Shown here: one piece after another, positions 1 through 9,992 of the stretch | How positions within the stretch are numbered: the stretch's first letter is position 1 | Layout: each line of letters starts with the position of its first letter | Assembly (NCBI GenBank): GCA_031279425.1 | Contig: JAITIQ010000015.1 | Coordinates: 1-35,948 of the forward strand | Length of the DNA stretch: 35,948 nucleotides | DNA from: Accumulibacter sp. | GTDB lineage: Bacteria > Pseudomonadota > Gammaproteobacteria > Burkholderiales > Rhodocyclaceae | Reading direction: 5' to 3' | Notes under the pieces: model-generated | Database searches by the model: none | What the model saw: only the letters and a program-made list of their open reading frames with translations | What the model was told of the DNA's origin: nothing | Program-made: the position numbers and the translations under genes

Positions 1-1
1 T

Positions 2-319
2 CCTGCGCGCCAAGCCAATCTCAACCTCGAATGGGACGTTCCGGGTGCGCGGGGACTGACCCTCGACGCGCGCGCCATCGCCACCTCGTCTTCCTACGCC
101 GATGCGCGAAATACGCTGCGCGTGCCGGGATGGACCCGCTTCGACATCGGCGCGCGCTACCTGGTCGCCTGGCAGGACCACCTCGTCACGTTGCGCGCCC
201 GCATCGAAAACCTGGGCAACCGCGATTACTGGGCTTCCGTCGGCGGTTATCCCGACAACGGCTACCTCGTCCTCGGCGCGCCGCGCACCTTCCTGTTGAC
301 CGGAACGATCGAGTTCTGA
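2..319 (+). CDS. TonB-dependent siderophore receptor, C-terminal part (truncated by window edge)
   Basis: Frame open from base 2; ends ...RVPGWTRFDIGARYLVAWQDHLVTLRARIENLGNRDYWASVGGYPDNGYLVLGAPRTFLLTGTIEF, typical last beta-strands of an outer-membrane TonB receptor ending in F. Confidence 0.85.
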   Translation, partial: PARQANLNLEWDVPGARGLTLDARAIATSSSYADARNTLRVPGWTRFDIGARYLVAWQDHLVTLRARIENLGNRDYWASVGGYPDNGYLVLGAPRTFLLTGTIEF

Positions 320-591
320 GCATCCGAGGCCCGGCTGCAAGCCTTTGCGAAAACGCTCAGTCGGGTCCTGGCCGGGGTGGACAGATACAAAGCTCGCCGT
401 GCTCGTCGCTGGAGGAGATGTCAGGAGATTGACAATGCTCGCTTTCAGGTCTAATTTGTGAGCATGTTTTTGCGGTCGGCGTAAAAGATTCGTCTGATAT
501 TCAACGGAGTGTCAGCACTTTTGTTTCGATGCCGTGGATACACGCGGCATTTTCCGTGTTGTCTATCATTCACAGGGAAGGAGCCGGTCAA

Positions 592-2019
592 ATGATCTCG
601 TTCATCATTGGTGTTGTCGCCCTCGTTCTGGGTTATTTCATTTACGGCAAGTTTGTCGAGAAAACCTTCGGTCTCGAACCGGACCGCGCCACGCCCGCAA
701 AACGCATCGCCGACGGCGTGGACTACGTGGAGATGGGCTGGCCGCGCGCGATGCTCATCCAGTTTCTCAACATCGCCGGCGTGGGGCCGATCTTCGGCGC
801 CATCCTCGGCGCGTACTGGGGGCCGTGGGCCTTCGTGTGGATCGTGCTCGGCTGCATCTTCGCGGGCGCGGTGCACGATTATCTCTCGGGGATGATCTCG
901 CTTCGGAGCGACGGCGTGTCCATCGCCGAGATCGTCGGCAACTATCTGGGGCCGATCGCGCGGCAGATCATGCGCGTGTTCTCGGTGATCCTGCTGCTGC
1001 TGGTGGGCGTGGTGTTCATGACCAGCCCGGCGCTGATCCTCAAGAACCTGATCGACCCGGCCAACCAGACGGTGTATTACGCCGTGCTGGGCGTGATCAT
1101 CGTCTATTACGTGCTGGCGACGCTGCTGCCGATCGACAAGATCATCGGGCGGCTCTATCCGATCTTCGGCGCGGCGCTGCTGATCATGGCGATGGGCATT
1201 TTCGTGATGCTTTTCGTCACGGGCGAAATCCGCAACGTGCCGGAATTCACCGGCGCCAATCTGCACCTCAAAGGCGCGCATCTGTTCCCGTTCCTGTTCA
1301 TCACCATCGCCTGCGGCGCGATATCGGGTTTCCACGCCACGCAGTCGCCGATCATGGCGCGCTGCCTGCGCTCCGAGAAGGACGGGCATCGCGTGTTCTA
1401 CGGCGCGATGATCGCCGAGGGAATCGTGGCGATGATCTGGGCGGCGGCGGCGATGGCGCACTTCGGCGGACAGGCGGGACTGGCCGCGGCGGGCGCGCCG
1501 GCGGTCGTGGTCAACAAGGTTTCGCTCGAACTGATGGGCGCCTTCGGCGGCGTTCTGGCGATCCTGGGCGTGGTGGCCTGCCCGATCACCTCGGGCGACA
1601 CGGCCTTCCGCAGCGCGCGGCTGACGATTTCCGACTGGATCGGCTACGACCAGAAGCCCCTGACCAACCGCCTGACGGTTGCCGTCCCGCTCTTCGTGCT
1701 CGGCTTGGCGCTGTGCTTCATCGACTTCCAGATCATCTGGCGCTACTTCGCGTGGTCCAACCAGACGCTGGCCACGGTGGCGCTGTGGGCTGGCGCCGTG
1801 TACCTCGCCAGGCTCGGCCGGAACTACTGGATCGCCTTCGTGCCGGCGGTGTTCATGACGGCGGTGGTGACGAGCTACATCCTGTGCGCCGGCGAAGGTT
1901 TGAGCCTGCCGTATGAAGTCGGCCTGTCGATCGGCATCGTGACCGCGGTCGCGCTGTGCGGATGGTTCCTGTACACCTGGCGTTCTCCCAAGGTGCCTAC
2001 CGGCGCCGCCGTCGGTTGA
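592..2019 (+). CDS. cstA: CstA-family carbon starvation/pyruvate transporter
   Basis: MISFIIGVVALVLGYFIYGKFVEKTFGLEPDRATPAKRIADGVDYVEM...; multiple TM segments, conserved DGVDYV and SGDTAFRSARL motifs. ATG at 592 preceded by GGGAAGGAG. Confidence 0.9.
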   Translation: MISFIIGVVALVLGYFIYGKFVEKTFGLEPDRATPAKRIADGVDYVEMGWPRAMLIQFLNIAGVGPIFGAILGAYWGPWAFVWIVLGCIFAGAVHDYLSGMISLRSDGVSIAEIVGNYLGPIARQIMRVFSVILLLLVGVVFMTSPALILKNLIDPANQTVYYAVLGVIIVYYVLATLLPIDKIIGRLYPIFGAALLIMAMGIFVMLFVTGEIRNVPEFTGANLHLKGAHLFPFLFITIACGAISGFHATQSPIMARCLRSEKDGHRVFYGAMIAEGIVAMIWAAAAMAHFGGQAGLAAAGAPAVVVNKVSLELMGAFGGVLAILGVVACPITSGDTAFRSARLTISDWIGYDQKPLTNRLTVAVPLFVLGLALCFIDFQIIWRYFAWSNQTLATVALWAGAVYLARLGRNYWIAFVPAVFMTAVVTSYILCAGEGLSLPYEVGLSIGIVTAVALCGWFLYTWRSPKVPTGAAVG

Positions 2020-2068
2020 TGGCTGGAGCGTTTCGATTCGAGCTTGCGGCTTCGTGAAATCCGCTCTG

Positions 2069-2102
2069 GGCAGTCCCGGTATTCGCCGGGACTGCCTTTT
2101 TT
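2069..2102 (+). terminator. Rho-independent terminator after cstA
   Basis: GGCAGTCCCGG-TATTCG-CCGGGACTGCC followed by TTTTTT. Confidence 0.85.
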
Positions 2103-2252
2103 CTCGGGGACGTCCCTACCCAGGCGGCTCTCGCCCCGGCGCCGGAGCCGATGAAAGCCGCCCACTTTCCCTTCGCCGCCTGCGGAAGACGGCAAACGGC
2201 TGTGCGGCAGGAAGTTTCATGGCCTGGATCGTGAACGGGTTCTCGATGAAAG

Positions 2253-2900
2253 TCAGCGTTTGCCCAGCGCGAAGATGCAGATCGGCTCCTCGTCGCTCGG
2301 AATGTTCAGCGTTTGCCGGACGAAATTCACGTCCATCGTTTCGGCATAACGCGCGCCGATTCCCAGCGAATCCGACACCAGATAGAGTTGCTGCGTCATG
2401 GCGCCGGTGGCGACGTGCGTCCATTTGACGAGGTGCGGCGAGTTGGCGCCCTTCTTGGTCCTGGAATCCTTGTTGCTCACGAAGAGGAAGATGTGGGACG
2501 CCGCCTTGGCGAAGCCCTGCGGATTGATCCGCGCGCGCAGATCACCGCCGGCCGCCAGCTTCAGCGAATGATCCTGCCAGGCGTAGCGGTAGATGCCCTC
2601 CTCTCCGGCCACGTAGATATCGACGTAAGGATCGACGCCCTGACCGAAGGGAACCACCCACTTGTCCGGGCGGTTCCTGCCGGAGGCAGACCAGAGAAGC
2701 GTGGACAACTCTTCCTGCGAAATGGCCTGCGTCGGGAAACCGGAACCCGGCGCCGAGGCGCGCGCGGCGACGGCATCGAGTATCGGCTTGCCGCCGCTTT
2801 TCTGCGGCGCGGGCAGGCGGATGGAAGATGCCGGCTCGGCCTGCGCCGCGGCAATGGCGAACGCCGACAGGAAAATGGCGGCGAAAACCCTGCGTTTCAT
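2253..2900 (-). CDS. SagB-type nitroreductase family protein with signal peptide
   Basis: MKRRVFAAIFLSAFAIAAAQA...; LSTLLWSASGRNRPDKWVVPFGQ...VDIYVAGEEGIYRYA...ATGAMTQQLYLVSDSLGIGARYAETMD..., SagB-like nitroreductase pattern. Confidence 0.75.
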   Translation of the reverse strand: MKRRVFAAIFLSAFAIAAAQAEPASSIRLPAPQKSGGKPILDAVAARASAPGSGFPTQAISQEELSTLLWSASGRNRPDKWVVPFGQGVDPYVDIYVAGEEGIYRYAWQDHSLKLAAGGDLRARINPQGFAKAASHIFLFVSNKDSRTKKGANSPHLVKWTHVATGAMTQQLYLVSDSLGIGARYAETMDVNFVRQTLNIPSDEEPICIFALGKR

Positions 2901-2986
2901 TTCTCTCTCCTTTCCATGGACTGAAAAAAACGTCGAGCACGAAGAACGACGATACGGGGACAGGGGGGGCGCGGGGCCTTCCGGCT

Positions 2987-3775
2987 TCACTCCGGCCAGG
3001 CCGCCAGAAACTCCCGCCAGTGCGCCTTGTCCAGCCTGGCCAGCGTGGCGCGCACGAAACGGATTTCCATATCGTACTCCTCGCGCGACATTTCGCCGCG
3101 CATCAGGCAAAAGCGCAGAAATACGAGATAGGTGTTCATCACGTCGGTTTCGCAATAGTCGCGGATTCCGGCGACCCCGCCGGCCTGCCAGGCTTCCCAG
3201 ACCTTGCCTCCGTCCATGCCGAGCTTGCCGGGGAAACCGATCAGCCTGGCCAGCGCGTCGAGCGGCGCGTTGACGCGCGGCTGGTAGAGCGCCAGCAGAT
3301 CCATCAGGTCGAGGTGGCGCGTGTGGTAGCGATTGATGTAGTTGTTCCAGCGGAAGTCGCGGGCATCGGCGTAGTCGCCATCGCCCATCTCCCAATAGCG
3401 CGGCGCCCTGATCCCGTGGATCAGGGCGCGGTAGTGCAGCACCGGCAGGTCGAAGCCACCGCCATTCCAGGAGACGAGCTGCGGCGAGAACTTCTCGACG
3501 CCGTCGAAGAAACGCTGGACGATTTCGGCTTCGCCCTGCTCCGGCTCGGCCAGCGACCACACGCGCAGATCGCCGCCCGCGCGCAGGGCGCAGGAAATGA
3601 TTGCGACACGCTGCAGGTAATGCGGCAGGAAATCGCTGTCGCTCTGCGCCCGCCGCTGCTGAAAGGCCATCTCCGCCACTTCGGCGTCGGACAGCGCCGG
3701 ATCGAGATCGTGCAGGCGGCGCAGGCCCGGCACGTCGGGAATGGTTTCGATGTCGAAGACGAGGATGGTTTTCAT
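2987..3775 (-). CDS. Predicted 3'-5' exonuclease related to family B DNA polymerase exonuclease domain
   Basis: MKTILVFDIETIPD... (ExoI DIE motif), LVSWNGGGFDLPVL (ExoII), YCETDVMNTYLVFLR (ExoIII). Confidence 0.85.
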   Translation of the reverse strand: MKTILVFDIETIPDVPGLRRLHDLDPALSDAEVAEMAFQQRRAQSDSDFLPHYLQRVAIISCALRAGGDLRVWSLAEPEQGEAEIVQRFFDGVEKFSPQLVSWNGGGFDLPVLHYRALIHGIRAPRYWEMGDGDYADARDFRWNNYINRYHTRHLDLMDLLALYQPRVNAPLDALARLIGFPGKLGMDGGKVWEAWQAGGVAGIRDYCETDVMNTYLVFLRFCLMRGEMSREEYDMEIRFVRATLARLDKAHWREFLAAWPE

Positions 3776-3800
3776 GCTGGAGTCAGGGGCCGGGGATCCA

Positions 3801-5063
3801 TCACTGTTCCCCCTCATCCGGCCGCCGTCCCGGATTCAACCCCAGTTGCTTGAGCTTGCGGTAAAGGTGCGTGCGCTCCAGTCCGGTCTTTTCGGCCACG
3901 CGCGTCATGTTGCCGCACTCGTTCTTCAGATGATATTCGAAATACTGGCGCTCGAAGGCTTCGCGCGCTTCGCGCAGGGGCTGGCTGAACTGGGGCGGCG
4001 GCAGGACGGCGGGGGAGGCGGCATCCGTGTCGCGCCGCAGGACGCCGTCGACGTCCTCGGCGGTGATTTCCTCTTCCAGCGCGGCGACGGCCAGGTTCCT
4101 GACCGTCGCCAGCAGTTCCATCCACTCGCCCTGCCAGCGATGCAGCCGCAGGGCATTGAGCGCCGCGGTGGAGAAGCGCCGCGGCGGCATGCCCTGGCGC
4201 TCGACGAGATACGACAGGACCAGCGCGGCGACTTCGGGAACTTCGTCGACGTGGCCGGAGATCTGCGGCAGGGTGACCCAGACCTCGCCCAGCCGGGCGA
4301 TCAGCGCGGGATCCCAGCCGGCTTCGGCCAGCACGCTCAACGGCCGCGACGTGGCGGCAACGAGGCGCAGCTTGTATCGGTCCAGCCGCTCCAGGGCGAA
4401 GGCCAGATTCTTCTGCTGCAGGCGGCTGAACAACATCAGGTCGGCGATGAACAGCATGCCGCCGGCCACGTTTTCCAGCATTTCCTGGGAGAGCGGCGCG
4501 CTGGTCGCCGACAGGTCGAGCCAGGGGGTTTTCGGCGTCTGCAAGGTGCGCGCGCAGATCTCGGCGATGCTTCCGGTGGCGCTCCTGAGCAGGATGACCG
4601 AAGTGTTGGCCGCAGCCTGTTCCAGGCGTTTTTTCAGATCCTTGAGCAGCGGCGAGCGCGCGAAGGCATTGAGCGTGAGCGGCGGCCGGGACGAAGCCAC
4701 GTCGTGCTTCAAGGCCTTCTTGACCGTTTGCAGGAGCTTCTGCAGGGCGATCGGCTTCTCCAGGAAATCCACCGCGCCGATCTTCGTCGCCTCGACCGCC
4801 GAATCGATCGTCCCGTGCCCCGACATCATCACCACCGGCATGGTCAGGAGATTGACCGCCGACCATTCCTTGAGCAGCGAAATGCCGTCCGTGTCGGGCA
4901 TCCAGATGTCCAGCAGCACGAGGTCGGGCCGTTTTTCGCCACGCGCCCGGCGCGCCGCCGCGGCATCTTCGGCCAGCGTCACGTCATGCCCTTCGTCGGC
5001 CAGGATCTCCGAGAGCAGTTCGCGAATGCCCACTTCGTCGTCGACGACCAGTATTTGCGCCAT
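3801..5063 (-). CDS. ntrX: NtrX-like response regulator (receiver, degenerate AAA+ region, Fis-type HTH)
   Basis: MAQILVVDDEVGIRELLSEILADEGHDVTLAED...PDLVLLDIWMPDTDGI...; C-terminal Fis-like HTH NMTRVAEKTGLERTHLYRKLKQLGL; directly after ntrY. Confidence 0.85.
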   Translation of the reverse strand: MAQILVVDDEVGIRELLSEILADEGHDVTLAEDAAAARRARGEKRPDLVLLDIWMPDTDGISLLKEWSAVNLLTMPVVMMSGHGTIDSAVEATKIGAVDFLEKPIALQKLLQTVKKALKHDVASSRPPLTLNAFARSPLLKDLKKRLEQAAANTSVILLRSATGSIAEICARTLQTPKTPWLDLSATSAPLSQEMLENVAGGMLFIADLMLFSRLQQKNLAFALERLDRYKLRLVAATSRPLSVLAEAGWDPALIARLGEVWVTLPQISGHVDEVPEVAALVLSYLVERQGMPPRRFSTAALNALRLHRWQGEWMELLATVRNLAVAALEEEITAEDVDGVLRRDTDAASPAVLPPPQFSQPLREAREAFERQYFEYHLKNECGNMTRVAEKTGLERTHLYRKLKQLGLNPGRRPDEGEQ

Positions 5064-5064
5064 T

Positions 5065-7245
5065 TCAGTTCTCTTCCGATGTTTCCCTGATGATGGATGC
5101 CGCCCGCTCCGGCGCGAGCGGCAGCAGCAGGCTGACTTCGGCGCCGGCCGGAACGCGGTTGTTGATGCGGATCCGTCCTCGATGCTCGTCGACGATCTTT
5201 TTGACGATCGCCAGCCCCAGGCCCGTGCCGCCGGCCTTGGTCGTGACGTACGGCTCGAAGACCCGGCCCATCCATTCCTCCGGAAAACCCGGCCCGGCAT
5301 CGGTCACCGTGAATTCCGCCATGTCGCCGACGGGCTTCGTGGCCAGCAGGATGGACGGATTCGGCAAGGACTCCTGCGCTTCCTCGGCGTTGCGCAGGAG
5401 ATTATGGATGATCTGGCGCAACTGCGCGGCATCGCCCAGGATCGGCGGCAGCGACGCGTCGAGATCGGTGGCGATGGCGGCCCGCGAGGTTTCGTACAGG
5501 CCGAGGACTTCGCGGATCAGCGCGTTCAGGTCTACGCGGGCGAGCGTCGGCGACGGCAGGCGGGCATAGTCGGAAAATTCATTGACCATGCGCTTCATGG
5601 CCTGTACCTGGCTGATGATCGTCTGCGTCGCACGGCCGAGCATCTCGGCCTCGCTTCCGTCCAGCCGGTCAGCAAGCTTTAGCTGCAAACGCTCGGCAGA
5701 CAACTGGATCGGCGTCAGCGGATTCTTGATCTCGTGCGCCAGGCGCCGCGCCACTTCGCCCCAGGCGGCGCTGCGCTGGGCGGCGACGAGCTGCGTCACG
5801 TCGTCGAACACCACGACGAAGCCGCCGCCGGTTCCCTCGGGAAGTCCGGTTCCCCGCAGGGACAGGATTTGCGGCGAGCCGCCCGGCCTGCCGAGCTCGA
5901 TCTGCGTCCGCCATTCCCGGCGCCCGCGTTCGGCGAAGGCGCGGCGGATCGCCTGGCCCAGGGTCCGCTGCCGCTCCCAGGCATCGACGGCTTCGTCGAT
6001 GAGCCCGGCGAACGGGTCGTCCAGAATGGCCTGCGCGCCCGCATTGACGGTGCGCAGCCGGAATTCCCGGTCGAAGGCCAGCACGCCGGCGGACAGATTG
6101 GCCAGGATCGATTCGAGATGGGCGCGCGCCGACTCGACTTCGGCGCGATGCCGCTCGGTATCGCGCCGCGCCTCGTCGAGCTGCCGCGTCATGCGGCTGA
6201 AGGAACGGGTCAGGATGCCCAGCTCGTCGTGGCTGGCGACGGACTGGCGCGGCGTATAGTCGCCCGCGGCGACGGCCTGCGTGCCCTCGGCCAGGATCGA
6301 CAAGGGCGCCGACAGGCGCCGGGCCTGCACGAACGCCATGGCGATGGCGGTGAACAAGGCGAACAGCAGCGTCAGCGTCAGCGTCATGGCGTAGATGCGC
6401 GTCAGCCCCTGCCGCCCGAGGGAAAGCTCCTGGTAATCGCGATAGACGTCCTGCACGCGCTCGGCGTTCGCCGCGAGCGTGTCCGGCACCGGCTGGGCGA
6501 GTTGCAGGATGCGCGTTTCCATGCCGAGGCCCGGAGAGGTGACCGGCAGGAGCACGCGCAGCACCAGTTCCTGGCCGCCGGCGCTGTCGATTTCCCGGTA
6601 TCCCCGCCCGCTGCGCGCCTGGCGCAGCGCCTCGGGCGCCGGCGCCGGCGGCAGGATGACCGACAGGTCGCTGATCGCCGTGGCCAGCAGCTGCCCCGAG
6701 GTGGAGAACAGCGCGATGTACTGCACGCCGCCCTGCTCGCGCAGCCTGGATAGCGCAACGCGCCATTGCTGCTCCGGCAGTTCGCCGAGTTCCAGCGCGA
6801 AGGCGCGGCCTTTTTCGGCAAGCTCGTCGAGCAGGGAGTCGAGCGCGCCACGGCCGAGGTTGAGGCCGGATTCGAGCGCCTTTTCCACGCGCACGTCGAA
6901 CCAGGTTTCGATGCTCTTGGTGACGAACTGCACCGAAACGGCGTAGATCAGGACGCCCGGAAGCACCGCCATCACCCCGAAGGACAGCATCAGCTTGAGC
7001 TTCAGGCGCGAGCCGAAGATCCTGGCCCGGTGCTCGCGCCACAGGAACCGCACCTGCCAGACGATGAGCGCGAAAAGCGAGAGCGCGACGACCACGTTGA
7101 GTCCGATCAGCCAGGGGTAGTGCCTGGCGAACAGCGCGGTGTTGGCGCTCGCCGAGGCCAGCAGAAAAAGCAGGATGCCGCCGAGCGAGGAGGCGGCGAC
7201 GACCAGCTTCTTCACCTGGCGCCCCCGGGATCGGAGAAATTCCAT
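5065..7245 (-). CDS. ntrY: NtrY-like sensor histidine kinase (TM, HAMP, PAS, HisKA, HATPase)
   Basis: HAMP/PAS then RRLAHEIKNPLTPIQLSAERLQ (H-box), NLLRNAEEAQ (N-box), GTGLGLAIVKKIVDEHRGRI (G2-box). Confidence 0.9.
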   Translation of the reverse strand: MEFLRSRGRQVKKLVVAASSLGGILLFLLASASANTALFARHYPWLIGLNVVVALSLFALIVWQVRFLWREHRARIFGSRLKLKLMLSFGVMAVLPGVLIYAVSVQFVTKSIETWFDVRVEKALESGLNLGRGALDSLLDELAEKGRAFALELGELPEQQWRVALSRLREQGGVQYIALFSTSGQLLATAISDLSVILPPAPAPEALRQARSGRGYREIDSAGGQELVLRVLLPVTSPGLGMETRILQLAQPVPDTLAANAERVQDVYRDYQELSLGRQGLTRIYAMTLTLTLLFALFTAIAMAFVQARRLSAPLSILAEGTQAVAAGDYTPRQSVASHDELGILTRSFSRMTRQLDEARRDTERHRAEVESARAHLESILANLSAGVLAFDREFRLRTVNAGAQAILDDPFAGLIDEAVDAWERQRTLGQAIRRAFAERGRREWRTQIELGRPGGSPQILSLRGTGLPEGTGGGFVVVFDDVTQLVAAQRSAAWGEVARRLAHEIKNPLTPIQLSAERLQLKLADRLDGSEAEMLGRATQTIISQVQAMKRMVNEFSDYARLPSPTLARVDLNALIREVLGLYETSRAAIATDLDASLPPILGDAAQLRQIIHNLLRNAEEAQESLPNPSILLATKPVGDMAEFTVTDAGPGFPEEWMGRVFEPYVTTKAGGTGLGLAIVKKIVDEHRGRIRINNRVPAGAEVSLLLPLAPERAASIIRETSEEN

Positions 7246-7808
7246 ACCAGCCAGTCGGACGACTGGTGCCAGTCCCGGGTGGACAGGGCGCTGACCTGGA
7301 AGGTCTTGGCCATCAGCGACGGGTCGAGTCGCAGGCGGGTCCTGGCCACGTAGTCGAGCTCGCCGGCGATTTCTTCTTTTTCGACGACCAGCCAGTGACG
7401 CGGATGGGAGAGCATCCGCAGGGCGTCTTCCAGCGACGGGAAGCCCTGGTGCAAGGCCCCGGAAGACAGCCGGTACTGGCGAGTCAGCGCATGGTAGGAC
7501 AACTGGAAAGTCCTGGCGCGGCGCGCGACCGTCTGGTCGAACCAGTACCAGCGCGAGCGCGTCAGCTCGAAATCCACCGTGAAATAAAGCACGACGCCCT
7601 TGTTGACGGCCTCGGTGAGCCGCTCGTTCAGGCGCACCGTGAAGTCCGCGGAAAGGCTGTAGCCCTCGTTGCCGGCGACCAGCTGCGCGCCGTTCGCGAC
7701 GATGTCTCCGGCATGCGCCGCGCCGGCGGCGAACGTGAGCGCCAAGGCGAAGACGAACGCTTCAAGCTTTCTGCAGCAAGGCATAGTAGAAACCGTCATG
7801 CGCGTCAT
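7212..7808 (-). CDS. DUF4390 family secreted protein
   Basis: Signal peptide; LNERLTEAVNKGVVLYFTVDFELTRSRWYWFDQTVARRARTFQLSYHALTRQYRLSSG; usual position between rsmB and ntrY. Confidence 0.8.
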   Translation of the reverse strand: MTRMTVSTMPCCRKLEAFVFALALTFAAGAAHAGDIVANGAQLVAGNEGYSLSADFTVRLNERLTEAVNKGVVLYFTVDFELTRSRWYWFDQTVARRARTFQLSYHALTRQYRLSSGALHQGFPSLEDALRMLSHPRHWLVVEKEEIAGELDYVARTRLRLDPSLMAKTFQVSALSTRDWHQSSDWLVWNFSDPGGAR

Positions 7809-9132
7809 CGGGCAGCCATTGCTCCTGGCCGACGCGCCGCGCGTTCGCCCATCGCGCCAGGAACGCGTCGATCTGGCCCGTGTTTTCCTCCGTGAATACC
7901 GAGCAGGTGGCGTACAGCAGCCTGCCGCCGGATTGGAGCAGGGGCCAGAGCGCGTCGAGGATCGCCGACTGCGCGCGCGCGAACCGGCGGATGTCGCTCT
8001 CGCGCCGCAGGCTCTTCACGTCCGGATGCCGGCGCACGACGCCGGAGGCGGAACACGGCACGTCGGCGAGGATGGCGTCGAACGGGCGCTTGTCCCACCA
8101 TTCTTCCACCGCCAGGCAATCGGCCGCGCGCACCTCCGCCGCGAGGCCCAGGCGCTTCAGGTTCTCTTCGATGCGCTCGAGGCGCGCGGCGTCGATATCC
8201 AGGGCCAGCAGATCCACGTCGGCGCGTTCGAGCAGGTGCGCCGTTTTCCCGCCCGGCGCCGCGCAGGCGTCCAGCACGCGGGCGCCCGGCAAGGGATCGA
8301 GCAGTTCGGCGGCGCGCTGGGCGCCGGCGTCCTGCACGGAAACCCAGCCTTCGGCAAAGCCGGGCAGGCGATCCACCGGCAGCGGCCTGGAAAGTCTCAG
8401 GCCCGCGGACCCGTCGGGCTGCGCCGATATTCCGGCCGCCTGCAGCTTTTCGAGATAATCGCCGACGGACATCCGGCGCGTGTTGACCCGCAGGCTCATC
8501 GGCGGAGGCCGGTTGTCCGCCGCGACGATGCCCTCCCAATCCTTCGGCCAGGCGCGGCGCAGGCGCTGGAGCCACCAGGCGGGATGCTGGAAGAACGCCG
8601 CTTCATCCTGCGAAAGCTCGGCCAGCAGACGCGCGCGCTGACGCAGGAAGTTGCGCAGAACGCCATTGACCACGCCCTTGAAGGCGCCGTTCGCCAAGGC
8701 TCCCGCCGCGGCCACGGCCTGGTCGACGATCATCGGCGCGGCGTCCTCGCGCGTTTCCAGCCGATACAGCGCGGCGAGGAGCAGCGCCTGGGTTTCGGCA
8801 TGGGCCAGCGGCCGCGCCATCAGCCGGCCGAGAAGGAATTCGCCCCTTTCCCGGGCGCGCAGCGCGCCATAGACGACATCCTGCGCCGCCGCGCGGGCCG
8901 CCGCCGGCTCGCCCGACAGGCGGGGAAGCGCTTCGTTCAGGCTCTTTCCGGAACGCACCGCGGCGAGTACCCGCGCCGCCAGCAACAGGCTGTAGCCAAG
9001 AGAATCCGCTGCCGGAGCGCCGGAAGAGAGGTCATCGCCCGCCGGCCTGCGAACGCGCGCCACACGGCGGCCGGAGGAAAATCGCGGCCGGGGCTCGGAC
9101 GAATGGGAGGCGGACAAGGTCGGTGCGAGCAA
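7762..9132 (-). CDS. rsmB: 16S rRNA (cytosine-967-C5)-methyltransferase RsmB/Sun
   Basis: N-terminal NusB-like domain; GARVLDACAAPGGKTAHLLE, DVPCSASGVVRRHPDVK, QSGGRLLYATCSVFTEEN motifs. Confidence 0.93.
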   Translation of the reverse strand: MLAPTLSASHSSEPRPRFSSGRRVARVRRPAGDDLSSGAPAADSLGYSLLLAARVLAAVRSGKSLNEALPRLSGEPAAARAAAQDVVYGALRARERGEFLLGRLMARPLAHAETQALLLAALYRLETREDAAPMIVDQAVAAAGALANGAFKGVVNGVLRNFLRQRARLLAELSQDEAAFFQHPAWWLQRLRRAWPKDWEGIVAADNRPPPMSLRVNTRRMSVGDYLEKLQAAGISAQPDGSAGLRLSRPLPVDRLPGFAEGWVSVQDAGAQRAAELLDPLPGARVLDACAAPGGKTAHLLERADVDLLALDIDAARLERIEENLKRLGLAAEVRAADCLAVEEWWDKRPFDAILADVPCSASGVVRRHPDVKSLRRESDIRRFARAQSAILDALWPLLQSGGRLLYATCSVFTEENTGQIDAFLARWANARRVGQEQWLPDDAHDGFYYALLQKA

Positions 9133-9254
9133 AAATCGTTTATCTGTCGGAGTCTAGCACGGCTCCCGGGGCTTTCCCCAAAGAACGAGGCCGGATCGAA
9201 ATACGAAATCCGCTAGAATCCGACGTTTGGCAGTGGCCTTTTCGGGAGCGGTCC

Positions 9255-9992
9255 TTGATCGGCAGAACGGCATTGATCACCGGCGCGGCAAAGCGCGTGG
9301 GCCAAGTGATTGCCCGGGAACTGCACGCGGCGGGCGCCAACGTGGTCGTGCACTACCGGACGGCGGCCGATGCCGCGCGGCGCCTGGCCGATGAGATGAA
9401 CGCGGCGCGCGCGGATTCCGCGCTTTGCCTGGCGGCGGACCTGTCCGACAGGGACGCCCTGCTGTCGCTGGTCGAGCGGACCGCCGCCCATTTCGGCCGG
9501 CTCGATGCCCTGGTCAACAATGCCTCGAGCTTTTTTGCCACGCCGCTTGGCACGATCGACGAAGCCGCCTGGGCCGATCTCGTCGGCAGCAATTTCAAGG
9601 CGCCGCTGTTCCTGACGCAGGCCGCCGCGCCCCATCTCAGGCGGACTCGCGGCGCGGTGGTCAACATCACCGACATCCACGCCGAACGGCCGCTCCCGGG
9701 CTACCTGCTCTATTGCGCCGCCAAGGCCGGACTGCTCGGCCTCACCCGCGCGCTTGCCGTCGAGCTGGCTCCCGAGGTGCGCGTCAATGCCGTCGCGCCC
9801 GGACCGGTTCTCTGGCCGGACGACGCGGCGTTCGACGAACCGGCACGGCGGCGCATCATCGGCGACACCTTGCTGAGGCATGCGGGCGATCCGCGGGACG
9901 TTGCGCGCGCCGTGCGTTTCCTGTTCAATGACGCCCCTTACGTGACCGGCCAGGTAATCAACGTCGATGGCGGACGCACGGCCCATCTATGA
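9255..9992 (+). CDS. SDR family oxidoreductase, pteridine-reductase/FolM-like
   Basis: [41 protein letters not shown]; YxxxK as YLLYCAAK; ends [14 protein letters not shown] start at 9255 inferred. Confidence 0.85.
   Translation: MIGRTALITGAAKRVGQVIARELHAAGANVVVHYRTAADAARRLADEMNAARADSALCLAADLSDRDALLSLVERTAAHFGRLDALVNNASSFFATPLGTIDEAAWADLVGSNFKAPLFLTQAAAPHLRRTRGAVVNITDIHAERPLPGYLLYCAAKAGLLGLTRALAVELAPEVRVNAVAPGPVLWPDDAAFDEPARRRIIGDTLLRHAGDPRDVARAVRFLFNDAPYVTGQVINVDGGRTAHL

Noticed and set aside
3741-5090. 449-aa plus-strand ORF
   Set aside because: Antisense to the ntrX-like gene; no recognisable domain.
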